Assembly: GCA_003988855.1 (NCBI GenBank)
Contig: QYAI01000150.1
Coordinates: 144,375 to 208,374 of the forward strand
Direction: 5' to 3'
Source of the DNA: Arachnopeziza araneosa
Lineage: Eukaryota; Ascomycota; Leotiomycetes; Helotiales; Arachnopezizaceae
DNA length: 64,000 nucleotides
Part shown: positions 1-10,752 of the stretch, in pieces
How the letters are laid out: each line of letters begins with the position of its first letter
Numbering within the stretch: the first letter of the stretch is position 1
Position numbers and translations under genes: made by a program
Notes under the pieces: generated by a model
What the model was told of the DNA's origin: nothing
Database searches by the model: none
The model's input: the letters and a program-made list of their open reading frames with translations, nothing else

Positions 1-164
1 CGGTTCGGCGTCTATATAGCTGTAATGATATAATTCTAAGACTTTGCACACAGATTCTGCACAGATGATTCAATTTACAATATCCATCTCTCTTCAAATC
101 AACATTCCCGCATACTCTCAGCTTCCCAAGTCGACTGGCCGCTCTTCTTCAAAACTATTTCATC

Positions 165-479
165 CTACACAAAATCACTCGCCTCCATATCAGATTTTCT
201 AAACATTTGCAGATGCTCTTGTTTCATAATTTTGTGATTATGTATCAGGATACGTGGGAAGTCACGTCGAGTCGAGGCTGTGAGCTGAGGGGCTCTTTGT
301 GAATCAGTGTAGCGGTGTGGATGAAGAGTGAGCTCGATGGTGGACACCGTGAAGGGATCTTCAGGATCCATTTGTTCAAACAGAGGAATTATGTATTCGG
401 TTTTTAAAAGTTGAGCGTTAGTTTGATTACAAAACCAAACTGCTTGCAATCTGTTCAGCCCCACTCTCTCTACAACCAT
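165..479 (-). CDS. Hypothetical short ORF (104 aa)
   Basis: An ATG-started open frame of 104 codons. The protein is polar, with a proline/histidine-rich centre, and I recognise no domain. Codon use is not clearly coding. It could be a final exon of a gene extending to higher coordinates, or a chance frame. No signal peptide or membrane segment is visible. Confidence 0.2.
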   Translation of the reverse strand: MVVERVGLNRLQAVWFCNQTNAQLLKTEYIIPLFEQMDPEDPFTVSTIELTLHPHRYTDSQRAPQLTASTRRDFPRILIHNHKIMKQEHLQMFRKSDMEASDFV

Positions 480-1295
480 CAAGGATCCCTCTTCTTTTCA
501 GTATGTTGTGTGACGATTACTATGGACTTTGCAGGCTTCTATTAATCAATAATTCACTCTTTATTGCTGTAGATTATACCAGTGGCTTCTTTTGTTTTTG
601 TATTATTTACTGTTCTAAATTCTGTATTTGGTTACTCCTTACATTGGCTTTGCACGCTGATCGAAGAATCAAGCGTTGACGTTCCTCCGATGTCCACTTT
701 ATGAAACGTACAATTTTTTTGGGGCCATTATTGTCATTCAATTATAACAACTATTCAGAAATGGGATTTAATCACGAGTGGGCTGGTCTAGTACCTGTGT
801 GTTGGCGAGATACGCCCGACGAAGGTGAAATGAGGCTGCAGATAAAGAAAAGCAAAATTTAGGCAATCTTTTGAGGCAAAGCCCCTATTGGATCGGGTTC
901 AACTCTGGGAAGGGAGCTCATCGCTCTAATTGGGAGGAACTCCATGAAATGACACGTTTTGTAGAATGTGATGCCCTGATAGCAACAGCCATTAGAGGAT
1001 TCACTGAAGCGATGCTTTTAGTACATTCTATTCCGGTCGTGGTTCTGCAGGATGCCTGATTCTCTGGCAACCAATTGATGAATATGCCTCAGCAGATATC
1101 CTGCTTCGGGTACACATGAGACACTGGGCTTGCAGAGATGCAATTAGGTTTCGACACGTTATCAATCCCACCGTTTGCAACCCAACGCCAGCTTATTAAA
1201 TCACTTGCCTGGCCTCATAACTTGAAATCTCACTATCTCATATACTTTGACAGCCAAGCGCTTTTCGTTTTCTAGATTCAGTAACTTCGCTGAAA
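480..1295. other. Spacer with weak coding-like traces
   Basis: No intact gene. A plus-strand frame from about 761 (starting MGFNHEW) to a TAG at about 860, followed by a second frame at 871-1059, reads coherently but is interrupted by stops, so it may be a decayed gene. The last 100 bases probably hold the promoter and leader of the downstream fusion gene. Confidence 0.3.
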
Positions 1296-2258
1296 ATGCC
1301 TCTCAACTCAAATCTCGCCGCCGCAGCTATTAGCGCTCTCATTGGGTGCCCTGTAATTACGTATGAGGAACATCTCCGCAGACCTTCATTAGACTTTCAA
1401 CCGCTTGACATGGATGCATTCCACAAGATATTATTAGTTGCGCCGCAGCAAGACCAGACGCTGCGGCTACAGCTGACAGCGCCGCCGACAGTGCAGCCGA
1501 CCTCCACAGCACTTGCTTTAGTCCCGCGCCCGTTTAATCTATTCGTCAAAACACTGACAGGCAGAACGATTGCTATGCCAGTTACGTCCACCGACAAAAT
1601 TGATGATATTAAGCTGAAGATCGAAGATAAATTGTATCTTCCACCCGCGGAACAACGACTCATTTACGGCGGAAAACATGTCCACGATGGAACAACACTG
1701 CTCGACCTCAACATTGGACCGGACTCAACTCTCCACCTCGCCCTTAAACTCCGTGGCGGCTGCATGGGAATGTTCCTTCCGGCAGACTGGCTTGCTCCTT
1801 CTCACGACTACGACTTTAGATATATCAATGACATTGGCTCCTCCTTCTTCCGTGGCGGCGAAGTATATACGCGTCCTTGTGGGTGGCTACGCTATGCAAT
1901 CAACATAAGAGGCAGGTACGGCTCGAAGGCCTGGTTGGGCAACTCCGGCGCACCAGGCGAATGGCCAGTTTCGTATCACGGCACAGATAAACAGAATGCA
2001 GAATCCATTGCTGACGAGGGTTACAAACTAAGCAAAAGCTCTCATTTTACATATGGCCGAGGAATTTATTCTACGCCGAGCATCACTATTGCTGAGCAGT
2101 ACGCTAAATACTTCTGGAAGGGTGGGAAGCGGTATAAGATCGTCGTTCAGAACAGAGTGAATCCAGCCACTCTTTCCAAGGTTAATAGCCACAATTTTTG
2201 GATTAGCCCTAGGGACTGTGATATCCGTCCATATGGTTTATGTGTCAAGGAGTTTTAG
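1296..2258 (+). CDS. Ubiquitin-like/PARP-type ADP-ribosyltransferase fusion protein
   Basis: Intronless, 320 aa. Residues 1-78 are an undefined N-terminal segment. Residues 80-155 are a near-complete ubiquitin fold: the FVKTLTG start, equivalents of L8 and I44, and a C-terminal LRGG. Lysines matching K6, K27, K29, K33 and K48 are present; K11 is Arg and K63 is Pro. After a linker, residues 220-319 look like a PARP-type ADP-ribosyltransferase: SYHGT (H228) as the NAD-binding His, an EGY(K)L stretch, then YGRGIYSTP (Y258) as the second motif, and a C-terminal IRPYG. I cannot find the glutamate of a classical H-Y-E triad, so mono-ADP-ribosylation or an inactive fold are both possible. The LRGG end is directly followed by Cys, so a deubiquitinase could in principle release the two halves; that is inference. 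It may act in the cytosol or nucleus, since no signal peptide is seen. The start ATG has a good AAAATG context. Confidence 0.8.
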   Translation: MPLNSNLAAAAISALIGCPVITYEEHLRRPSLDFQPLDMDAFHKILLVAPQQDQTLRLQLTAPPTVQPTSTALALVPRPFNLFVKTLTGRTIAMPVTSTDKIDDIKLKIEDKLYLPPAEQRLIYGGKHVHDGTTLLDLNIGPDSTLHLALKLRGGCMGMFLPADWLAPSHDYDFRYINDIGSSFFRGGEVYTRPCGWLRYAINIRGRYGSKAWLGNSGAPGEWPVSYHGTDKQNAESIADEGYKLSKSSHFTYGRGIYSTPSITIAEQYAKYFWKGGKRYKIVVQNRVNPATLSKVNSHNFWISPRDCDIRPYGLCVKEF

Positions 2259-2737
2259 GTGTTTCATATGTTGACTTTATGTTAGAGTCGCGTTCTTGGT
2301 CACGTGGAGAGTCATGTGGAATACGGGCTGTAGACGGAGAGCCGTGTATGGACTGGTAGCAAGTTCGGAAGGAGACAACGATCTTGTTCGAGCATAAAAT
2401 GGGAGTCTTCTTCAGGAGTTAAGTGGCAGTCTAACTCTGAACTAAATTGGTTGCACTTGCACTTTTTCATTCTATCCAAGAGCGTTGAAAACTCCTTTAC
2501 TGGGTAGCACTTCATATGTTAGGGCCTTTGGGAAGAGGAACGATCTTTTTATTTTATATCGGAGTCTTGGCTCTCCCATTGTACTATACTGATATGATCA
2601 ACACTTCTCTACTTAAGCTTCACTAGCTTCAGTTCCCTTTTTAAACATAATTCACCGTCTAGGATTCGACTATGCTTTCCTACAAAATACCCCCTCTTTT
2701 GCGCTTACGTTGACGGCTGCTCAGCTCAGCTCATTAA
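2259..2737. other. Spacer between convergent genes
   Basis: Convergent 3' flanks of the fusion gene and the acetyltransferase. AT-rich; I see no gene or repeat. Confidence 0.5.
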
Positions 2738-3535
2738 TTAAGCCTTCTCCTTCTCGTACTTCAAATAAACCAGCGAATACAAACCCCACTTCCCCGTAGA
2801 ATCCTCCTCCTTTGTCGGTGGTCTCGGCGCATACTCATCTAAGTCCATATCCAGACTCCCAATTCTCTTGAACCCTGCGCTCTCATATGCCTTTACTGCT
2901 CCCATCGACGAGTGAACCCAGATGAACACGCCTTTCTCGTCAGCTACGTTATTCCCATATCTCAACAGCGCAGTGCCGACGCCGCGGCGGTAGTATTTAG
3001 GAGATACGGTTAGCGAGGCCACGAACATGCAACGCGTTCCTTCTGGCATAAGCTTTTGCATCCAATGCTTCATGTCGGCGTCCTGTAGCGTCTTGAGCCG
3101 CTTGATCCCTTCACTCTCCACAGCTTCCTCCTCAATTTTGGGTTCCTCCGCACCTTTGGCATCCTCCTTCTCTACCGGTTCCTCCTTCTTATCTCTCCAC
3201 AATTTATCTCCTAACGTATCATTGTTCTCTGGTGCTCCCTCCGGCACCGGGATATCGTCCTTTTCGAACCCACGAAAACCCCAGCCTGCGTAGCCCAACA
3301 GCTCACCACTCTTGGCGTCCACGGCTTTGACCATAACGCATTTTTTTGAATTGATGTAGTTGGGCAAATTTTCTCTGCTTATAACTTCCATGTCATACGG
3401 TACTTGGCCTAGGTTTTTGACGATCGTGTTGCGGTCGTCAATGAATGCATTGGCACTGATTTTGGCCATCGCGGGGATGTCGGCGTGTCTAGCGGGGAGA
3501 ATGATAATCTCAAGAGGTCTGATTGCTTCCGACAT
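2738..3535 (-). CDS. GNAT-family N-acetyltransferase
   Basis: Single-exon gene of 265 aa. The N-terminus (residues 10-45) has the usual start of a fungal GNAT, with a DIPAMAKISANAF helix. Residues 66-90 give the central strands, including LLGYAGWGF. Residues 95-145 form a charged Glu/Lys-rich insert. The acetyl-CoA pyrophosphate loop is VSPKYYRRGVGTALL at about 177-191, matching R/Q-x-x-G-x-G/A. The AYESAGFKRIG stretch near 217-227 is the typical last helix and strand. It should transfer acetyl from acetyl-CoA to an amine; the substrate cannot be told from sequence. Cytosolic, with no signal peptide. The ATG at 3535 is the first in frame. Confidence 0.8.
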   Translation of the reverse strand: MSEAIRPLEIIILPARHADIPAMAKISANAFIDDRNTIVKNLGQVPYDMEVISRENLPNYINSKKCVMVKAVDAKSGELLGYAGWGFRGFEKDDIPVPEGAPENNDTLGDKLWRDKKEEPVEKEDAKGAEEPKIEEEAVESEGIKRLKTLQDADMKHWMQKLMPEGTRCMFVASLTVSPKYYRRGVGTALLRYGNNVADEKGVFIWVHSSMGAVKAYESAGFKRIGSLDMDLDEYAPRPPTKEEDSTGKWGLYSLVYLKYEKEKA

Positions 3536-4134
3536 GACTGATTGATTTTTTCTTCTTTGATATTTTGATGATAATAATGTTACTACAAGAGAGCCTTCAC
3601 CTCTTGTTGGGTAGATTTTATACTTCTAGATCTAGGATCACACCGGCGAGCTCAAAGAAGACCGGCGTGAGGGTTTATCAACTGACCAATCAAAACTCTT
3701 AGTTTAGTACTAATCCTGGGCGCTGCAATGTTGGGGTTACATGTTCGTATCACTGTATCCAGGATGTCGAATCAGGTCATTTCGCCTAATTGTTTGAATC
3801 TTGACTCGCTTTGACCTTACTCATACTTAGCTCACCCAATATCACTGATGAAGCAAGCCTACTCATCTTATCGAACAGTAACAGATGTTCTCAATGTAAT
3901 GATTAGCGTTTTAAGCTTAGCTACAAATTAATTCTAGGCTCTAAATAGCTTTCATGCCCCGAAAAACTCCCTTCCAATAGGAATGATGACTTTCAAGCCC
4001 GTCATTTGTGGTTTATAAAAACGACGCAAGTTTAGATGCGGTATATCCTGCACTCAAACTTCTGTACTCCTACATCCTTCTCCGTAATAAAACCGCTGTC
4101 AATTCTGCCTCTAGTCACTCTACTTTGACATCAA
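3536..4134. other. Spacer
   Basis: Promoter side of the acetyltransferase and 3' flank of the next minus-strand gene. AT-rich, no gene seen. Confidence 0.4.
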
Positions 4135-4977
4135 TCACATAAGGCCAGCAAGAAGGAAAACAACAAAATCCAGCGCCAATGCCCCTACCCCACCAACCAA
4201 CATCGGCACAAAAATCAGCACATAAAATGCCGCCAATCTTCTCCAGCCGTCCCATCCGAAGGTTCTCAGTGTCTCTTTGATTTCCATTGCCTCGCCCTTT
4301 CCACTCCCGTCGTCTCGCATCAGCACCTCATCAATTGGAACTAACGTCTTCTCGCCCGCTGGCAGTATACTTGCCTGGATTCGCGTCAGGATCATATGCG
4401 CCGGCACCAGCGCAACCACCTCCACAATCATCCCTGCAAGGATCAGCACGCCGAGAAACTTTGGGTCCAAGAGTCCGCCCCGTCTCAACTCCTTGATCCT
4501 ATATACAGACACAACCGTGAACCTGAGCAAGGCCTTCGCAGCCAGGAATATCGCGAGCGCTGGACCTGTGACACGTAGCGTATCTTTGAACGGCAGGATG
4601 CGCTCCCCGAGAGATTTAATCGAGGGGAGGGTTAGTACAGTGTGGGTCCAGAGTGTGTAAAGCTGCACCAGCGCGAGCGGAAATAATATTTGCGGAATGA
4701 TGGCTAAGAGAAGGGGGAGGAAGCGTATACTGAGGCCGACAACAATGACCTCAAGGATGGAAATCAAGACAAAAACCCCAAGGCCTCGGGATATAGCGAG
4801 GATTTTGTAACCGGCGCCGAGGCCGAGACCTAAAGAGAAGAAGCTGGATTTGGGGGCCGGGGAAGCATGGGGATGAGAAGTTGGTGCAGTGGAATAGAGG
4901 CTTGTGAGCGGAACTGGAGCGTATTTGGGTGCATCCGGGTCTCTAACTACTACGAGAGTAGGAACGATCTGGGCCAT
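4135..4977 (-). CDS. Multi-pass membrane protein, fungal conserved type
   Basis: Intronless, 280 aa. After a proline/serine-rich N-terminus (1-45) come long hydrophobic runs at about 48-80, 84-108, 136-152, 174-200 and 245-280, so five or six membrane spans are likely. Short basic loops (RIKELRRGG) separate them, and an acidic, polar loop lies at 205-238. I recognise no enzymatic motif; similar fungal proteins are usually left hypothetical. It could be a mitochondrial or ER membrane protein. The ATG at 4977 is preceded by an ACC-rich context and is the first in frame. Confidence 0.65.
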   Translation of the reverse strand: MAQIVPTLVVVRDPDAPKYAPVPLTSLYSTAPTSHPHASPAPKSSFFSLGLGLGAGYKILAISRGLGVFVLISILEVIVVGLSIRFLPLLLAIIPQILFPLALVQLYTLWTHTVLTLPSIKSLGERILPFKDTLRVTGPALAIFLAAKALLRFTVVSVYRIKELRRGGLLDPKFLGVLILAGMIVEVVALVPAHMILTRIQASILPAGEKTLVPIDEVLMRDDGSGKGEAMEIKETLRTFGWDGWRRLAAFYVLIFVPMLVGGVGALALDFVVFLLAGLM

Positions 4978-6341
4978 GGTGTAGAAGAACTGATGAGCTT
5001 AGTATAGGTTCGACGAGAGCATGATGGTGACCTACGAAGAGCAGCAAGGGGAGAAAGATAAAAATGTTAAGAATAAGGAAAACCACCAAGCCGCCACCAC
5101 CGCCGCTTCTTTTTTCTACATGTCCACTTGTTGCGAATGTTTCCTCAATTCTGCGGAACTGGACGTTGCCCTGGTCAAGCATTTTGGGCGACTCGATGAT
5201 TCAATTGTAAGCCATATTACAATGGTCGATTCAGCCCCTATTTTCCAAATGAGGTTGACATAAATTTGTGCGGCTGTGCTGTGCCTCGATCGGCGCGCCA
5301 ATTTATCTTTACCCGCTGTCAGACACATTTATCCGTCACCAGCCCGCACTCGCTCACAGGGAGGCAAGATTAGCGAATTTTTAGGACCAGGGTATGTGAC
5401 TTTGTCAATACGAGAGTGTGTCAAGACTACGGCGAGGCGAGGCGAGGATGGTGTTAGACCTGACTAGGAAACGACCTACTAAATGGTCATTAATTCGAGA
5501 CTTCCGAGCGGCAGCTCTAGGATAGGCATTCTCAGCCCCAAAAAGTTTGTCGCCTCTTGATTATCTTAGAGGATTTTAGGTGTTATATATCCTATAGTAG
5601 AACTTAAAATCAGGTACCGAATACGGTAGATACTCGATTAGGAGCTCCAAGCAATAGATTATTGCATACTTAATAAGAGCAATTATCTGGTTACGCTTTG
5701 GTAGTCGCACTAAAACGTTGTGTCTCTCGTCGGAATAGTCTCTACGAACCCACCAAATTATGGGTCACGTGATGAACCCCTGGGCCTTGGCAAGAGGGTC
5801 CAACATGATGAAGCTCTATATAAGCCATGGCTTCCTCCATGCCAGATAGGAGCTTCGTGCTCAACTTAACTGATCAATTCTACTCTATTGATTCTACACT
5901 ACAGTTCAACTGTTCATTTCCGCGCTTGTGATCCCTTACCTTGATACTTGATTCTAAACCAAGACAGCCTCCAGCGGAACACTGGAAGTAGCCGTAACAC
6001 ATAAATGACTCTACCAGTTCCGATAGCGAGGTTTTTGATTCCAATGTCCCACCCACGAAATAAAATACCATCATGAATACCAAGTATTGATGGCTGACTA
6101 CAGCAATTCATCTGTAAATGATCTCGACGACGCCAGCTAACTTGATATATCGATAATAATATAAGGTATATAGAGACAAGGCATAGGTATGAAGCGTGAG
6201 AGAGTAACACAAGAGCTAACTTCTCTCATTGTCTCACTTGTTGGGATATTTGTTGAGATCTGGCTCTCTTACTTGGTTAATAAATCTGTCAATCCATCGC
6301 CAATATTGAACATATAAAAAGTAAACAAGTGACCTGTGTAA
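4978..6341. other. Spacer with a TATA box
   Basis: No supported gene. A clear TATATAAG box lies near 5817-5823 on the plus strand, about 520 bases before the next start codon, so a long leader or an unannotated transcript is possible. Open frames at 5880-6210 look like chance. Confidence 0.35.
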
Positions 6342-8223
6342 ATGGAGAGGTCATCCTTAGAACAACTCGAACTCGCATATTCTCGGCTCAATAGCCATTC
6401 CGTTAAGAATGATTCGAAACATGTCTGCTCTAGGACGAAAATTGAATCAAGACTTGATGATGCATCGAGCTTGCAAGTGGTAGAGCTGCGCAGCCTTATC
6501 AGCAAGGATCAGCCCTCTTCGCAACAACATCTCGCAAGAAGACGCTTCAAAATTCCTGCTCGGCCAAGATTTGCAGACGAGAATCCTACTTTTCGCAATC
6601 GAGTTCTCACCCTCTTGGGTGTTGCGCTTCTTGCTTCTGTGCCGATATTTCTGGTGAAACTATTCTGCTTTCGCGAATCCAGCGAGCTGGAAATCTTCCG
6701 TACCCCGATTGCACGTGAGTTTCTCGACTGGAATTCATCTGTGGTGCGTTGAATCCTAATCTTAGCAAAAGGTTCTTGGGCAATTTTATGTTCCAAGGAA
6801 TCGATTTACCCTTCGGGGAAATGACATTTGCTCAAGCTAAAGCCATTGATCTTGTCTGGAACATTATTGTAGGAAGGGGTCTTCAGCTCCTGCTGTCTTT
6901 TGCGTCTTATCATGTTTTACTAAGCGCTTTGACTCGCCTGATAGAGGAATCAGGAGTCACCTACCAGCTTTATTCGGTCCTTGCGTTCTCTCCCGTTACA
7001 CTCCAGTCTGTTTGGGTTGTAGGCAAAACATTGTTTGCAAGGCTGGCTTTACGAGCAAAGCTCAGTCTTGGATGGCTTTTGATCTCTACAGTATATCTAC
7101 TTGCTTTTCCAACACTCCTTGATGCTGTGAGTGGATATCAAGCGATGCAGTCCACTATAGTAAGTTTAATCCAAGATCTAGTAGGTACGTATCAACTAAT
7201 GGGGTTAAAGTTGGAACTAACCAACAGCCAAACTGTGGACTTAAGTAGGGGTCTGGTAGCAATATTTACATCTCAAACTAGCTCAGGTTCTTGTTCTTTA
7301 GGATGTCGTACACTGCCGCCCTTGCCTGAAGTGTCACCTAGAGCACTAGAATGGTTCAATTCACTGGACGGATTCTTCCAGGTATCTGCCGATCTCAAAG
7401 GCATATCATTCACAGCCCAGATTTCGACGTGCAACGCTAAACGGACTGAGTGTCTAGATTCTCAGCCTAACCCAGCTTTCACAATATGTGAGAACAATTC
7501 GACCTCCACCCTATACCACTTCAACAAAACCCAAGGCTCTTATGAGACTGATCCACCATGATCTGTCCTTAGTTATAACGACTCAAAATTTGGATTGTTG
7601 TATTCTATGCTTCAGAGATGGGAATGGCAATCTTCTAATCCTGGAAGATTGAATTGGGATATCGATCATTTACGTAACTAAGAAAACTATCAGTGTGTAG
7701 CTCAGCACCTTTACCAATGGGTACGCCTCCCATCCTCTTCTCATGAAACTCGTACCTGACTAATCCATGCCAAGGATTTTCATACGCCTGGCTATTACTG
7801 ACATCCTGCCTAAACGCATTGTGGCTCCTAGGGACCTACTTTGTCTGGCTAGATGCAGAGAGACATAGCGAACTCGTCCAAAAAGGCCGCGGAGGGGGTC
7901 TGTGGCGCGCCCCCCTCGATGTAGCGGATGCTGCGATGAGTGATTTGGGCCCGAATACCTGCGCATACGCTGATCAGGAGATCACCGACGCGCTTTCGAA
8001 ACAAAAGAGTTTGAGATGCCGCGTCAAGATGAACGAGGATGGGAGCACACATATTGGCATGAGATTGGTCGAGAGCGCGGAGGTGGAAAGAGAAAAATTC
8101 ATGTTGAATTGGGGCGCGGACTATGGAGGGTGGAAGGATATTTTAAAACACACTATCAAACAAGCCCTTACCTTGACAGCTTCTAAGTTCTCATCTGTTC
8201 GTGAATTTGTCGTCGCAACATAG
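6342..8223 (+). pseudogene. Decayed multi-TM fungal membrane protein
   Basis: The first exon (6342-6714) encodes a polar N-terminus and one membrane span. A GTGAGT..AAG intron (6715-6797) restores frame into DLPFGEMTFAQAKAID, a stretch I associate with a conserved fungal multi-TM family, followed by four hydrophobic segments to about 7150 and a lumenal N-glycosylation-rich part. The gene is then broken: an in-frame TGA at 7559, a frame change near 7655, and an in-frame TAG at about 7696. A normal intron (7721-7774) leads to the conserved last exon (FSYAWLLL, then ALWLLGTYFVWLDAERHSE), ending at 8223. A GTAAGT at 7160 could mark another intron, but no acceptor keeps frame. Flanking stretches still read as this family, so this is loss of function rather than misassigned frames. 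Family identity rests on memory of related proteins. Confidence 0.6.
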
Positions 8224-8565
8224 CTTTTAGTTCACTTTGGGACTTCTTTTGCTCTTCAAGTTAATATGTTTTAACCACAGAAAATGACTTCAAGAGAAGT
8301 TTTTATTTCGGACCTCAATTCGTAACCCCTTACCAAATCCGGTCGAGAAATTACTCCATTGATTCGATTCTGAAAGGCTTAGCTAGGCACGTCATACGCT
8401 CTAACAGCTGCCTGAATCTTTGTGAGCTGGCATGTTTCAAGTGGTTGTCCCCAAGCCCAGAAATTAAAACTTGGTGCTTGTAGCATATTCAAATCTCTGT
8501 AAGTAGGGTGATGAGTCGTCGTTCTTCTACAGCCTATTTTGCAGACATTTGTTGGTCCTAATTAA
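8224..8565. other. Spacer between convergent decayed genes
   Basis: Nothing recognisable. The 3' flanks of two convergent pseudogenes. Confidence 0.4.
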
Positions 8566-10752
8566 TTAAACAAGCCCAATAACTTCTCTTGAAAAGTGGA
8601 AATCACCTATTCCTGTTCCCAAACCGTCTCCTACGCCTTCTGCTATATCGTCTGCATAAATATGTGTGCGACGATAAGCAATTCCAATTCTTTCATACTC
8701 TTCTTTTCCTGATTCTACTCGTCGTGTGACAATCCAAAATTCCATGGTTTCAATGACTTTATCTTTCGTAGTTCTGTTTTGACCTAAGCAAACATACACA
8801 CATCGAGACTTCGTGGGCTGGCTCATGGCTGGCAGAGGCACCATAGGAGGAGACGCATCCTGGATTCTTTGCTCCGAAAACCTTTTATGAGGCAAATCTA
8901 GAATTATGCTGTCAAAATATTTGACATTTCCGTGGCGTACGTGGTACTCGGTTTCCAGCCAGCCTCCTATTATAACAGCAAACGGATCCTCAACGTTTCC
9001 CATAGTTTGTAATTCACTGCCTTTATATTTGAGATCAGGGTCTTCTATAAAGTTCTCTGATGGGTATTGAAATGTACTATCGATTGACACCCAAGTCCAT
9101 GTTGGTCTGCGTCGGGGATTAGATGGGTTTGATAAGTCGGAAGGGTAATTTGCTCTATCTTTGTGTAAGACGTACCAACTTAATCCACAGCCCAGGTACC
9201 TCGTCCACAATCCTGCGATGTATGATTCTCCTCTTCGTTCGTGTAAGGGACCTTGCAATTCCTGCTATCGCAACGAGTCGATATTCCATCTTCGTAAAAC
9301 TTCTTTTTGAGTAATTAGATCCAACGAGCAAGCCGTACCATATATGATTTATCATACGTGGTAAGATCTTCTGATTTCTAGATAGGGAAAGAGTTTCCTT
9401 GCCTGCGATGAAAGGTAGATGATCCTCCATCTCGAACAACTCCCGACATTCCCATACTAACTAGTGGCATGTAAAATGAATTATTCTTGGCGACAGAATT
9501 CTTTCCTGGAATGTCCATCCGTGTTGATTTAAAGTGCAACTAGTTAATGGAGCAGGTTCTCGGAGAGGATTAACCTTGCTCAAATTTGGAAGCCAGAAGA
9601 TCAAAGTTGACTGCTGACCGGTGGTAAGTTCGTTCGTGATTTTGATTAAAGACCCTCCACCTAGTTTATCTTGTGCCATCCCACCATCGCAATAACATCC
9701 CCTAGTGCTATCCTTGCTAGAAGTCGCTGCGATTGTAAGATAAGATCCGTCATATATATGACCCATCTTAACGGATTCTTAAGCCCAGTCGCTTCTCGAG
9801 TCCTGGATGATGACAGTGCATCAATCCACAAGTATCTGGTGCCTAGTCGGCGGGTAACGCTAATAGCTTCCGTGAAGTTCGCAGGGAGATCAGCAAGCTG
9901 AATTCTTGATTTACGTCTGGGGAGGTTGTCGGTCGTGGTTATAGCATTAGTACTGAGATTTTTACCCCAACAGTGACTTAAAGTCATATATTTCGGGCAC
10001 ACCAGGAACTCTTTAACCAAGAGTACATCGTGTCCGCAATCGATATCATGCTCGCTGCAAAATGGCCGAACATCAATCAAATGGCGAGGCTGTCTACTTT
10101 CTAGCATGTCATTTGGCCCTCTTGCTTCAGGTTTAGCAACTTTATTTGTTTCTCCGGCGTTAAACATGCTGAGAGAGCAATTGTGGTTCGTTAAACACTC
10201 TCGCAAAAAAGATTTAATGAATCGAAGCGAAGGCTCAGACTTTGTTGCTGGCAACGAGGAAGGAACAGCGGGAATACCAAAGTCTTCTGCAGGATCACCT
10301 AGGGACGTTAACATAGTCTACAAGTGCCTTCTAAGGCTTGAAATGCACCTTCTTCTGTCATTACAAAAATTGGTTTCCAAGAACTGCTATCTAATGGATA
10401 GCACAGGGGGAAGCGCTGGAAGTATTGGCTCGTCGAGGCACAATCTAAGATTTTGGTTCGATGAATCAAGGCAAATGCAAAATGAGCAGCCTGGGTCTTT
10501 GTGAGAATGATCATAGCTTATTCTTAGTTCCTCAACAGTGATGTTTCTGCAAACTTCGCACAAGCGCTGACGCTTTGAAAAGTGAGGCAGTTCTCCGCCT
10601 GACTCCCATTGGTCGGTAAAATCAGTCATAGATCTGTCGTCGTCGGCACTACTCATTTCCAACAATTCAAATTCAAATTCATCGTTGAATTGTAGAGAAA
10701 ACGAGTCGCTGTCGATCCCGGTCGAGGTTTGAAGATTCGACGTAAGTTCCAT
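8566..10752 (-). pseudogene. HET-domain (heterokaryon incompatibility type) gene, broken
   Basis: Read on the minus strand, the pieces align end to end with a HET protein: an N-terminal cysteine motif (LCEVCRN), the linker GDPAEDFGIPAV, then the HET core YMTLSHCWG, DLPANFTEAI, YLWIDAL, MGHIYDGSYLTIAATSSKDS, GWTFQERILSPRIIHF and LVWECRE, and the C-terminal half (SKRSFTKMEYRLVAIAGIA, ESYIAGLW, RRPTWTWVSIDS). They lie in different frames. Lesions: a frame change near 10310-10410; a one-base loss near 9813 that converts the usual Cys-Ile-Ile of IDALCIIQD; a TAA at 9779-9781; a TAG near 9459 where the family has Gln (CAG to TAG); and a frame change near 9245. Both stops are C-to-T changes in a CpA context, as repeat-induced point mutation would give, though the indels need another cause. 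An intact copy would trigger incompatibility cell death on allorecognition. Confidence 0.8.

Noticed and set aside
6715..6765. Shorter alternative intron 1 acceptor in the decayed multi-TM gene
   Set aside because: It breaks the frame, while the acceptor at 6797 keeps the conserved DLPFGEMTF stretch.
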